From Nissolia schottii (taxonomy: Eukaryota; Streptophyta; Magnoliopsida; Fabales; Fabaceae), in NCBI GenBank assembly GCA_003254905.1, contig QANU01094686.1, positions 191,399-255,398 of the forward strand: a stretch of DNA of 64,000 nucleotides, read 5' to 3'. This document shows positions 47,706-58,187 of the stretch, one piece after another. Within the stretch, counting starts at the first letter, position 1. Each line of letters opens with the position of its first letter. Below the pieces are notes generated by a model, which saw nothing but the letters and a program-made list of their open reading frames with translations, was not told where the DNA came from and did not search any database. The translations under genes were made by a program, and so were the position numbers.

Positions 47706-48722
47706 GATGTCTCCACTTGTAAAAAAAAGACATAACCTCCATCTAACATGGTGAGTGGGAGATGATAACCACCTCAGCACTGTTGTAGTGGGCACGTAAT
47801 GATAACCATCATGCATACGTGTTGCTCACCATGGCATAACTGACCCAAATTTTGCGGATTGTGGCAACTGTCGAAAATCGTCACCAGATGATTTGGGGTG
47901 ATAGTTAAGAGCCTTACCTCTATAAATAGAAGGCATCATTGTCAAAGAGAAATGTGGTTCATTGATTAACCAAACGCTCAAGTCCCAGACGACGCTAAGA
48001 GTACAGGATATCTAATGTATACCGCCACTCTTTCATTTCCTTTTACTTTGCTTCTAGTTTAGTTTTCTTTTCCATTCATAAAATCTGTAGTTCTTCTTTT
48101 ATCTTTACACTTTTGCAACTCTCTTTACTTCGGTGATCAATTCAATAAAGATTGTACTTCATTTTATTTCTTTTTTGTGCAATTATACAATTCACATCTT
48201 TATTTTTTACCGAGAACTTTATAATCGTTTGTCCTCTTTTAAAACAATATTTTGCTTTTTACCATTGATTCCTTGGGAATTATTTTGCATGAAACACAGT
48301 TAAATTATTTTTTTTTTTGTAGATATTTGTAGTCACGTCCTGTGAGTTAGAAATCATAAAACAGATGGCGAAAATTCGGTGGGGATATGCAGGAGAAGTT
48401 TAGAAAGGATTAGATTAGATTTTAACATTCATAGTGGCCTTATTTAAAGAACAGTAACAATTAAGAACTAATTAATGAAGACTTTATACTTGTAAACTCA
48501 AAGCACGCAGACTTGAGGAGACATACAATGGGCGGTTTGGATTAACTTTTAATAAAAGTATTTATTTTAAAAAATAAATAACAAGCATTAAAATATAATT
48601 TTACAAAATTTTTATTTAAAAATAAGAAAAAATATCACATTTTTTAAATATTTTTTTAAAATATTCTGCTTCTGAAAGAAGTAGTTGAAGTTGTGTTTAG
48701 TAAAAATAGATAAATGTAAAAT
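47706..48722. other. Spacer with a dispersed repeat copy
   Basis: No gene. The stretch 48348-48476 is one copy of a 130-base direct repeat whose partner is 51680-51810 (shared AGAAAGGATTAGATTA and TTTTAACATTCATAGTGGCC). The remainder is AT-rich. Confidence 0.6.
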
Positions 48723-49967
48723 AATTTTATTTTAAATCATTTTGATCCCTGAAAGTGTGAACCGTGAATCACGTTAATTCCTCATCTCAATTTCATTTGT
48801 TTGATGTCAGATTTGTGCTTATGTGTCACGTCCTATATGATGTGACCTGTGTGGGCAGAGTTCAAATTGTTCATTGAAACTTTATTAGACAGGTCAAATA
48901 GGTGTCTACCCATCCCATCAATATTAAAACCCTAAGTCCCTAATTTGAACCTCAATTTTCTGCAACCATTCTTCCTCCTTCTTCCTCTCCCATTAATGGA
49001 ATTAGAAATATTATTATGTTAATGACAATAGCACTTCAAGAATAATTCAAACTAGAATTGAAAGTCAATGGAAAATTTAATCCATTGAAACACACAATTG
49101 CTGCTGCTCCAGAATGCTCTCAATCTCACTAGGCCTGCAAGGAATGGTTAATGCACCCTCATGATCAAAACCATACTCCTCTACAGCTTGCTCTAACAAC
49201 CTCAAGAAATCTGGGTTTGTCAGACAACTCAATGGCATCACGAACCTCTTTGGTCCCTCCCCTGCACCCTCATCATGGGCAATCACAGCTTCCTCAAAAA
49301 AAATGTAGAAATGGGGTAAAACCCAAGAAAACAAAAAACCCAAGAACACACAAACAAAACCAAAACCTATTACAGCAGCAACAACCAGAGAGTCGAGAAA
49401 GAAAAACTCATTAACAAAAACACATCAACAAACACACATTACAACAACAACAACAACAGAGAAACAAATGGGGGTGAAGAGGAAGAGTACTGGTCACGGA
49501 AATCAAATACTTGTGATTGATGATGGATGAGAGCTGACAGGTGGGGGGAAGCGGAATAGAGATGGAATGGAGTCAAGAGGCGAGGGGAAGTGTAGTTAGA
49601 AGTATAGTGAGTGCCAAGAGGTGAGGGGATGGGGGAAAGGGAATCGGACGTGAAATGAGTGCTGAGAGTAGGGGGGAAGTGAAGTGGTCTAGTTTAGGGA
49701 TTTTTTTTGCAATTTGGGAAAAATTGGGGATTAAGGGTAACTTAAACCCTATCAATTAAACAGCGTCGTTTCAATATGTGCCATGTAGGATTATCACCAT
49801 GGAGCTTAACGTGACACATCAACATCGTTATAATAGAATTAAGGTGAGGGATTAATTTGATTCGCGGTCCACACTTTCAGAGACCAAAATGATTTAAAAT
49901 AAAATTCAGAGACTAAAGTGACTCACAATTACAATGTCAGGAATTACTAAAGTGAGCATTTCCCCTT
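48723..49967. mobile_element. Mutator-like element carrying a SAUR fragment (Pack-MULE-like)
   Basis: Long inverted arms enclose the SAUR-like segment. The left arm (48723 to about 48990) has TTTTATTTTAAATCATTTTG, CCCTGAAAGTGTG and ATTCCTCA, and the right arm (about 49690-49967) has the inverted counterparts. The right end extends further to GGGGAAATGCTCACTTTAG (minus-strand reading), a Mutator-type terminus, whereas the left arm is cut short, so no target duplication can be read. Gene capture between Mutator-type ends is known as a Pack-MULE. Confidence 0.65.
49077..49300 (-). pseudogene. SAUR (small auxin-up RNA) gene fragment
   Basis: The minus-strand frame reads GPKRFVMPLSCLTNPDFLRL, then LLEQAVEEYGFDHEGALTIP and CRPSEIESILEQQ, and stops at 49077. 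This is the C-terminal core of the plant SAUR family (RFVVP..YL.HP..LL..AEEEYGF...G.L.IPC). SAURs are short, auxin-induced regulators of PP2C.D phosphatases and cell expansion (known). The N-terminal half of the SAUR domain is missing: upstream of about 49300 the frame becomes an unrelated Phe-rich stretch (FSWVLPHFYIFF) resembling intron or leader sequence. It may be the last exon of a captured gene. It lies between Mutator-type inverted arms. Expression cannot be judged. Confidence 0.78.
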
Positions 49968-50084
49968 TAAAAAAGTTATACTTAAAAATATAAATAAATC
50001 AATTCAAGCGGGCTAATATATGTCTCATCAAGTGATTGTGTTTTGGGTTGCTTACTTAAAATTTTATACAGAACATTTGAATCA

Positions 50085-50565
50085 ACCGAATTAGCATAAT
50101 TCAATTTGGACTGAAAATTGACATTTTGTGATTTATAGAAACAGATTGAACATTTTATACATGAACATTTGAATGATCCCAAAAGAGATATAAGACAAGT
50201 GTTGCTCTTGGATTATAGTTATCTGCTTACAAGGCCTTCCATTAAAATTCTTTAGTAATGGAATTCTCAGAGCTCCTCCCACCTGATCAAATTCAACCTT
50301 GGATGTGTATAAATAAGGTGCACCTTGTTATCCTCTGAGCTACTTCATCACTCACATTGATATCATTAATCATTTTGAGCTACTTGTTTTCTTTGCTCCA
50401 TCTGAGTTCTTAATAGTAAGATAATGGCTACTACTTCAATTATGCCAATTAGAAGAAAGTTTGCTCTCTTGCTAATTATACTTCCATTGCTTCCAGCATG
50501 CGGCCCTGTTACCGGCCAGCACTCAACGATTGGTAAGACAATTAATAGTGAAATTATGTTGTGTG
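50085..50565 (+). repeat. Left arm of inverted CLE duplication
   Basis: About 480 bases covering promoter, leader and the start of a CLE-type gene are an inverted copy of 52560-53075. Shared runs include GATTTATAGAAACA, GGAGGAGCTCTGAGAATTCC-type sequence, TTGGATGTGTATAAATA and GAGCTACTTCATCACTCACA. The two arms face each other across about 2 kb. Confidence 0.9.
50310..50317 (+). promoter_or_regulatory. TATA box of the CLE relic
   Basis: TATAAATA in the context GGATGTGTATAAATAAGG, about 105 bases before the ATG. The same context precedes the intact CLE gene in inverted position. Confidence 0.65.
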
Positions 50566-50642
50566 ACTTAGGGTATCGGTGGGTTGAAGTATTCGACTCA
50601 CGGATACCAACTAGTTACTTATTAATACATAAAATTATTTAA
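50424..50642 (+). pseudogene. CLE peptide gene relic lacking the CLE motif
   Basis: The frame starts MATTSIMPIRRKFALLLIIL, matching the signal peptide of the intact CLE gene (MASTSRLPIRREFVLLLIVL). It later matches again at HSTIGKTINSEIMLCDL against HSAIGKKFNSETMLRDL. About ten residues between are replaced or deleted, and after CDL (about 50566) the similarity ends abruptly in unrelated sequence; the frame then stops at 50642. No 12-residue CLE peptide occurs downstream. The promoter with TATA (50310-50317) is intact, so a transcript is possible, but no CLE ligand could be made from it. Confidence 0.82.
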
Positions 50643-52464
50643 ATATTTTTAATTATATAAAGATATAAAATTTGAAACCTTATTCTCTCACTTCAAAAAA
50701 AACATATAAAAATATAAAATAAACCCTTATTATAAAAAAATAATTATTGAATTTTTATTATGTATTGTATTAATTTGAAATAGTATTGTAATATATTATA
50801 AATGATAGTAATGACTTTTTATGATTTATTTTTTATTTTTAAGCAAATACTCACAAATATTCATGAGAATTTAAATCTTTATTGTTAAAGGGTAATAGTA
50901 TGTTGCAATGGCTTTAGGTTTGGGCAGTATAGGTGTCGACCTGGTGCCTGTATTAGGTGGTGTTCATTTTTTGCTTGCAGTGTGTGTTGTCCTTTGTTGT
51001 CTTGTTTTGTATGGTGTGATTGGTCATGCTTCGTTTTGTATTGTTCATGGGTGGATTGTTGTCAGGTTCTTTTTGCCCACACGGCTTTATAAAGTTTGTT
51101 TACTTATCGAAAAAAAGATACTTGTGATGAGTACGAATACAGGTACAGATAGCAAAATATCAAATGAGTATGAGTCGTGAGAAACATGTATCGGCTTACA
51201 GGTACTCATTGCCATCCATAGTTGGAAACTAGGAAACATAAACACTTCATTAGATTGTCATGTCTTTGTGTTTGACACACGAAGACACTCGTCTGACACG
51301 CGTGTTGCACGCATCGCACGTGTCTAAAAGTGTCAAAAAAATCATAATTTGTCGTGTCCAAAAATGTCCGAGCATATCTGGGAGTTTTTTTGTGTCGTGT
51401 CTATGCTGTGTCCGAACAAAAAATATTTTAAATATTAAATAATTTATAATAATGTGAACTATTAAAAAATTAGCAAGTATTAGCTCATGATATCTTAAAT
51501 GTTCCATATATTTTTAAAAGGATTTGAGAAATATTAAAAATTAGTCATTTAATATCAATTAATGAAAATATAAAAATTTATTATAAATATTTAATTTTAC
51601 ACTTATATATGTTATGTTCGTGTCCTATAAAATTTTAGAATCGGTGTATGTGACGTATTCGTCTGAGTATTTCTTAATTTAGAAATCATAGAACCGATGG
51701 CGGAAATTCGTCGTGGCTAATATAGGTAGAATTCTAGAAAGGATTAGATTATATTTTAACATTCATAGTGGCCTTAATCTAAAGAATAGTAACAACTAAT
51801 AACTAATATATTACATGCTAGGGATCTTTTGGTTTGGGGGACCGCCGCCGCCACTCCCACCGCATCATTAAGGTAATTAACATAAGTTTTTTTGAGTTAA
51901 AATGGTGAGAGGAGTCAAAATTTGGTCAAATGGGTTAAGTGAAAAGTACTGGATATTACTTCACTAATCTCGCTTATGCTTACAAGGATAATGTCCTATA
52001 AGGAAAAAAGAAGAAGAAGAAGAAGAGAGTAGCAAAAACTAAACAAAAATGTTACATGTACACTCGATTTCATACACCCATACATACACCATTAATAATA
52101 CACAAACTTTATTCTCACGAGCGCACAAACATTACAAACTTGTAAATGATACTCTCAACTACACTTAATTAAGTGCACGAACATTACATGAGTTAAAACA
52201 TAAACTTTATGTATATAAGTACGAAGTTTATGTATGGTGTATGGTTTTTTAGTGCACGTGTAATAGAACTCAAAACAAAAACCTGTAAGCAAAACTTCTT
52301 ACTTATTCCGACATAAATATATATGAGACTAAGACAAACTTTAAAGCCTAGTGACTTGAATTCAACGAAACTTATCCTCTAGTGAAATTTTTTTACTTTT
52401 AACATACTAGAATCGATTATGAGTCTCCACCTTTTCAAACATGCTAGTAGTCCCAGAGGACTAG
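50643..52464. other. Spacer between the two CLE copies
   Basis: AT-rich. It contains the LINE tail at 50888-51118, a stretch with repeated GACACG/CGTGTC motifs (about 51275-51330), a copy of the 130-base dispersed repeat (51680-51810), and a (GAA)n tract near 52007-52026. No gene is seen. Confidence 0.6.
50888..51118 (+). mobile_element. LINE 3' tail
   Basis: T/G-rich sequence ending GTTTACTTATCGAAAAAAAG, the same kind of terminus as the LINE in the kinase intron (GTTGTACTTATC plus A-run). Only the 3' untranslated region remains. It lies just beyond the point where the CLE relic loses similarity to its intact partner. Confidence 0.6.
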
Positions 52465-52749
52465 CTAGTGATGTTGGGGATCTGGCCCGGCAGGTGACAC
52501 CCTCTCCAATTTTGCTGGTCCCAGCATTGCCCTCTTCCTCGTAATTTGCGCATTGTTGACCAAGTCACGCAACATAGTTTCACTGTTAAACTTCTTACCA
52601 ATCGCCGAGTGTCGATTGGCAGGAGAGTCCGGATGCTGGTGATTCCATTGAGACCAGAGTCTTGCCTCTGAGCTCACGACAAGGAATGGAAGTACGATTA
52701 GCAAGAGAACAAACTCTCTTCTAATTGGCAACCTTGAAGTAGAGGCCAT
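52465..52749 (-). CDS. CLE: CLE signalling peptide precursor
   Basis: A single-exon precursor of 94 residues. Residues 1-29 are a signal peptide (basic RLPIRRE, then hydrophobic FVLLLIVLPFLVV, cleavage likely near SSEA). The variable middle ends in basic KLE, and the last 12 residues (83-94) are RVSPAGPDPQHH, a CLE dodecapeptide placed exactly at the C-terminus. CLE peptides are secreted, hydroxylated at Pro4 and Pro7, and bind LRR receptor kinases to control meristems and, in legumes, nodule number (known). The nearest Arabidopsis ligand is that of CLE5/CLE6 (RVSPGGPDPQHH); here position 5 is Ala. A TATA box lies about 115 bases upstream. An inverted, disrupted copy faces it 2 kb away. The specific role cannot be told from sequence. 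Confidence 0.93.
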   Translation of the reverse strand: MASTSRLPIRREFVLLLIVLPFLVVSSEARLWSQWNHQHPDSPANRHSAIGKKFNSETMLRDLVNNAQITRKRAMLGPAKLERVSPAGPDPQHH

Positions 52750-53075
52750 TATCTTACAATTAAGAACTAAAATGGGGCAAAGAAAGCATGTAGCTCAAAA
52801 TGATGATTAATGTTATCAGTGTGAGTGATGAAGTAGCTTAGAGGATAACTAAGGTTCACCCTATTTATACACATCCAAGGTTGAATTTGCATGTGGGAGG
52901 AGCTCTGAGAATTCCATTACACTAAAGAATTTTAATGGAAGGCCTTGTAGGCACATTGTCTTATATATCTTTTGGGATCGATCATTCAGATGTTCATGTA
53001 CTAAAAGTTCAATTTGTTTCTATAAATCACACAATGTGCAATTTTTAGTCCTAATTGGAGTATGCTAATTCGGTC
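52560..53075 (-). repeat. Right arm of inverted CLE duplication
   Basis: Inverted partner of 50085-50565, covering the signal-peptide part, leader, promoter and about 200 bases of upstream flank of the intact CLE gene. Similarity fades beyond about 53075. Confidence 0.9.
52862..52870 (-). promoter_or_regulatory. TATA box of the CLE gene
   Basis: TATAAATAG on the minus strand in the context GGATGTGTATAAATAGGG, about 115 bases upstream of the start codon. Conserved in the inverted copy. Confidence 0.7.
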
Positions 53076-54655
53076 TTAGACCGATCTCAATTAAAACACA
53101 TAGCCCACCTAACCCCATTCATAAAATTGTCCTCTTTCAACCTTATATTAATGAATAGATTGAGTAAAGAAATAAGTATAAAACAAAATTCCCTTCATTC
53201 CACTCGTAATTCTTTTGCATCAGTATCAAATTTATATGGTTTCTCCACAATCACATGGCCACGCCAGGATTGGCTCCAACCAACAAGCTGTTTATTTGGC
53301 TTGAGTACAAATGTCGTTTGGCAAATTTCACAGGATTTGTTTAAAGAGAAAAATGTTTCATTTGGTGAATAGAAAAGTGTAGCATATAAAAATAATTAAT
53401 AGTCCTCTCTCCTTTGATTGGTCCCTAGCATTCGTCCCATAGGTCTTGCAAATGGACAATGTGTGATGCGGAAGAATGATAATTTGCGATAATTTGTATT
53501 TAAACTATCGAAAATATGACTAGTTTATGATGGAATAAGCTCAATTAAATAGTTTGGTTTAATTTTTAAACTATTACATCAAAATGTATGAGTATATTCT
53601 TTAATTCAATTGTTGCAAGATCCCTCAATCATTTATAAATATTATAAAAATATGAATAGTAGGTACTGTGGATATATATACTTTTAGCATTTCTCTTCAA
53701 GATCTCTGACGTCGGATTTCAACGAAGATATATATATATGTGTGTGTGTGTACGCATGTGTGTATACATAATATAGCCAAAACAACATAAAGTTTTCAAC
53801 AAAGAGAATCAATTTTATAGAATGATTCCTAGAATTCTTTGTTTATATTTTGACTTACTTTCGGTCTCTATTCCTAACGGTTCGTGTGACATTAACATGT
53901 TCGTTGGGAATCAGTTCTTTTGTGTTTCGAGCCTTATCACTGCACTCAACTTTCAATCCTAAAATTATTTTTCTAATGACCTTTACTAAAATAATAAAAC
54001 CCAATCTCGAGATGTAAATATAAACAAAGCGAGGGATCTCATTTTATTTTCTAAAGTAAGAGATCTCACTTTTCTAATTCCAATGAAAATAAGACAAAGT
54101 TAAATAAAGAGAAAAATGAAAATATTTGATTTCAAGAAATAAATAACAACTAGATTAAGACAGATTTAGTATAAAATTATTTTATGAATATAGTAAAAAT
54201 AATTTGAAGTCACATTATTATGTGATGAATTAAAATGTATTTTTTTTAATGAAAAATTGTTAATATTAAAATAACAGAGAGATATGTCATTTATGTTCTT
54301 TCAGAATTTTGAAACGTACTTACAAATCGTATAAACGTGTAATATTCAAATGTTATTTATCCTTTTAATCCCTGGTGGCAGAATTATGAATGTTATTGAG
54401 GGGGCAATGTCATTCAAGGGGTCACGTAAAGAATTACACATAATACATCTATGTTTTGATCTCACTATTTTGCTTAACGTACACTTAGTTGAGTGTTTAA
54501 ATATTTTGCCATGTTTATTCTACATTTTACAATTCTGAAAGTTTAGTTAGAGCAGTGCGTTTCATTTTTCAATTAAACTAAAAGAGCATTATCTTCTTTT
54601 GTAGTAAATGGAATGAACGTGTGAAACTACAATTTGATTATTTTTTTTAAATGAA
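53076..54655. other. AT-rich spacer, no gene seen
   Basis: No gene recognised. A (TA)n(TG)n microsatellite lies at about 53730-53765. Short open frames here have no family features. Confidence 0.55.
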
Positions 54656-54659
54656 GTTG

Positions 54660-54971
54660 TAATTTGTGGCAGTTTGAAATTGCAGTAGTATTTGATTTTT
54701 TTATTCACAATCTATTTTAAGCGGCGGTTATAAACCATTGCAAATTGTAAACAAAAGTCATATTTCGTCTTTTGTGGCAATTACAACCGCCGCAAACTAT
54801 TAAAGTTATTTGCAGTGGTTATTCTAGCAGTTGTTTGGAATCGTCGCAATCTTCTTGTCTACAGCGGATATGACGGCAGTTACAAAACCGCCACAATTCT
54901 TCTTTAGTGGCGATTAAACCTGTCGCAAAATGACAATTTGAATCGCTGCTAATTTTTTTCTTCTTGTAGTG
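54660..54971 (-). mobile_element. CACTA (En/Spm) transposon end
   Basis: The end TTCTTCTTGTAGTG (54958-54971) is CACTACAAGAAGAA on the minus strand, the classic CACTA terminus. It is preceded by about 300 bases of subterminal repeats in both orientations (GCGGTT, CCGCCGCAA, TTGTGGC, GCCACAA, TGTCGCAAA). No transposase or opposite CACTA end is found nearby, so this is a truncated or deleted copy. Confidence 0.8.
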
Positions 54972-55766
54972 GTAGTGCGCCATAAATTTTGTTACTTCGG
55001 GAAACATAATATTAGCTTTTATGGAGCTTTCAAACTTAAATACTACCAAAGATTGTATTATTATTTTCTTATCTCATTACATATGAGTGAGATATGCTTT
55101 GCTTTTAATAATATACATTGTTGCACTACTCGTAAAACTTATATAAACACTACTATTTTGATATTTATAATACATATTATAAAAAAATAATTAACATATC
55201 ACATAATTAAAAGAAAGAAAATTGTCACACATATATAATTACCAACGTATATAATATCCCATATATTTGGTGCAACTTTAACTCACAAGATGTTTATCTA
55301 TTTGATTTTTGAATTATATAATTCAACCACAAAATTGAATACAAATTAATAGCAACAAAATACTCTTATTTAAAATATTTTAATTATAAAATCAAATATA
55401 AGATTAATCTTATCTAAAATGAGTTTATAAAGAAATGTATCAATCAAATATGTCATTTACTTTATTTTCCTAACAATAATGGAAAGATTAATGATTTCAA
55501 TTTGATCTAAAAATCTTAAAGGACAACTCAATTAATAATTATGAAATACACCATAAGTTATTGATTTTATTGCAAAGATTGAATACCAATAAAAGTAAAT
55601 TCAATAAACATTAATGAAAATAAAGAAAAATAGAAATTAAAGATTGAGTAGACCAATTTACTTATGAAAATTGGTAACTATATTGTCCTCTTTAGGAGGA
55701 TATGAATATCATATTATAAATACCAAAAATTAAATAAAATAATAAATTATGAATACTAACAAGATT

Positions 55767-56273
55767 CATTCGCTTCGGGGAATATAAAACTAATAAGATC
55801 CATTCACTTCTAGGAATATGTAATATCTCTTCCTTAAACAAATAACAATCAATTTTTTGTGTGGATAATTTTGAATAACAAAGATAAATTTGCTTCAGGG
55901 AATGATATTCCTTTTTCTTGTGTATTATTATCATTCACTTTTGGGAATGGTTACATTTTCGTTATGGCTAGGTACACTTACCATTGAATTTTGGAAATAG
56001 TTGTGGTCTCATATGTATATTATATGTATAATTATCATTCACTTCTAAGAATGATTATTTCTCATAGATACAACCATTCACAGGGAATGATTTTGTTTTC
56101 TAATAGGTACCATTATCGTTCACTTATGGGAATGAATATAATTAATCACCATTAACTTCTAGGAATGTGTATGGTTGTCATTCACTTATGGGAAAACTAT
56201 ATGTACAATTCCATTCACTTCTAAAAATGATTATATTTTGTCATAGGTACCACTACCATTCACTTCTAGGAGT
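55767..56273 (+). repeat. Twelve-copy spaced palindromic array
   Basis: Variants of CATTCACTTCTAGGAATG, a short hairpin (CATTC...GAATG), occur at about 55767, 55801, 55887, 55932, 55982, 56036, 56075, 56116, 56150, 56179, 56212 and 56257. Start-to-start spacing is 29-85 bases, and AT-rich spacers differ in sequence. Some spacers share ATAGGTACCA. It is not a CRISPR array: copies are degenerate, spacers are not of uniform length and this is a plant nuclear locus. Origin unknown. Confidence 0.85.
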
Positions 56274-58187
56274 AGTAAAAAAAATGAAAAAGAATAATAT
56301 AAAAAAATGATGTTTTAATAAAGTCATAGTAAAGAACATAAATAAAATATAAAATAAAAGAAATAAAAAACATTTGAACTATGCATACACACATGTAAAA
56401 CGCCCTATTTATATTTCTATTTCACAGACTCAAACATGGAAGCATTTGAACAAATGTACATGCTTATATAGAATCTCCATATTCAAATTATATTGGATTT
56501 GTATCCAAAAAATAATATTTCACAATTTTATAATCAATAGAAATAGGAGGAAAGAAAAATGCAATGGATTGATTCTATGATGCCAAGGAAAAAGAATTGA
56601 AAAGAAAATGAATATATTGTAGAATTGATTTTCAAAGAAAATTGATTTTTTGAAAAAGTTAGAGCGTGGTGCTGATAACGTGTTATAAAATTAAAGAGAA
56701 GAGTGCTAAAAAAGAGTAATAAAGGAGATAGGAAGAAAGAATAGAGGGAGTGATATTATTATTAATCTCAAAAGTGTGTAATATATTGAGCACCCAAAGC
56801 ACTATTTATAGGCTAAGGGTAAGGAATATATAAACATATCAAATCTCAAGAGATTTCACTAATTAATGTCATCCATCTAGTAATATTTTTTTCTTAACAA
56901 TATGCACTGACAGTATAAATTAGTTTTTCATAACATATTCAATAAAAAATGATTCTTGCTCTGCCTTTGCACCTATTTTCTCTGTATGGTGACTCATTCT
57001 CTTGTGTATTGGCTGAGAAAGAGACCTATTATGTTAGATTGTTTAAGGGAGGAACTTTGGGATTGGGTGAATTGGTGCATGTTTAGACAAATTCTAATGG
57101 GTTTTACTACTTTTGAATTATTAAAAAAAAAGGTTAGAGTAACGAGGAAATTAGAATCCCATGATTAGTGGTTGAGGTTGGGTTAATCATTAATTTATTG
57201 AAAAGCAAAATTTGAATTGATACTAACATAATTTTTTTCTTTAAAAAGACCTTCACATTATTCATTTCCTTTTTTTCACATGACTGTCGCATTATTTGTC
57301 TTTATTATGTAATAGATAATATATAATTTGACTTTTCCAAAAAAATGTTATTCATGTAACAATTTATTACTTTCATTGTCACTTTTATATTCTAATATTA
57401 TTTGCATTCTGCAATTTTTTTTTCTATCTCTAAATTTGAACAAAATCTCCATAAATAAAATATGTAGTCTTATTAGTTGATTTTCAATATGACACTTTTT
57501 TTAGATGTATTGGTAAGTTTTACCTTCATTTTATAACATACTTCTTTTAGCTGAAATTTTTTTCTTATAACTGATTATTCATAATACAAAGTTTTAGCAC
57601 TAGCCTCTATTATGCCTAAAGACACGTTTCATAGTTTTGAATCTACTATCCCAAAAAGTGCGCTAAGCATAGGTGTTAATCTCAAATGACTTTGCTTTGA
57701 TGCAAGTATTGTTACCGTTGATTTTGCATGATTTATTAGTAATTTATTTATCCTTTTTTTTATCATATAATAGTAATTTTATTTTGGCTTTTAGATATCT
57801 TTGTGTAAGTTTATCATTGCTCTTCTTTTTCTTTGTTCTCGTTCATCTTCCGAATCCAATTTTGTAGAGAAAGTTTTACTGTAACATATTATCTTCATTA
57901 TCCTCTCTTATCATGTATCTTCATTTTCACAAAAATAAAATAAAATTCAATATGCCCTTTCATCAAATTCAATTGCAAACAACAATAAAAGTGATAAATT
58001 TAATTCCATTCCTTTGTAAATTTACCACAAGAAATTAATATTTCACATATTTTAAAATATTATTGCATCATTTTATTAGACTTTACATTACTAAAATACA
58101 TGTACTAATCTTATTTGCCGCCAGTGCTTTGCGTGAGTCTAAATCTAGTTTTCCTATAGCTTATAATAGATATACACGGGATTAGAG
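56274..58187. other. AT-rich region, possible old LTR debris
   Basis: No gene. At 56660-56860 the sequence GCTGATAACGTGTTATAAAA, followed by a TATA-like CACTATTTATAGGC on the other strand, resembles an LTR edge of a copia-type element, but no partner LTR is found. The remainder, about 56870-58187, shows nothing recognisable. Confidence 0.45.

Noticed and set aside
54350-54538. 62-codon open frame
   Set aside because: No recognisable domain, signal or neighbour context; AT-rich chance frame.
55767-56273. CRISPR array
   Set aside because: The repeats are degenerate, spacers vary from about 12 to 68 bases, no cas genes are present and this is a plant nuclear locus. Reported instead as an unexplained spaced palindromic array.
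56660-56860. Second copia element
   Set aside because: Only a GATAACGTGTTAT-type edge and a TATA motif are seen; no partner LTR or coding remains.
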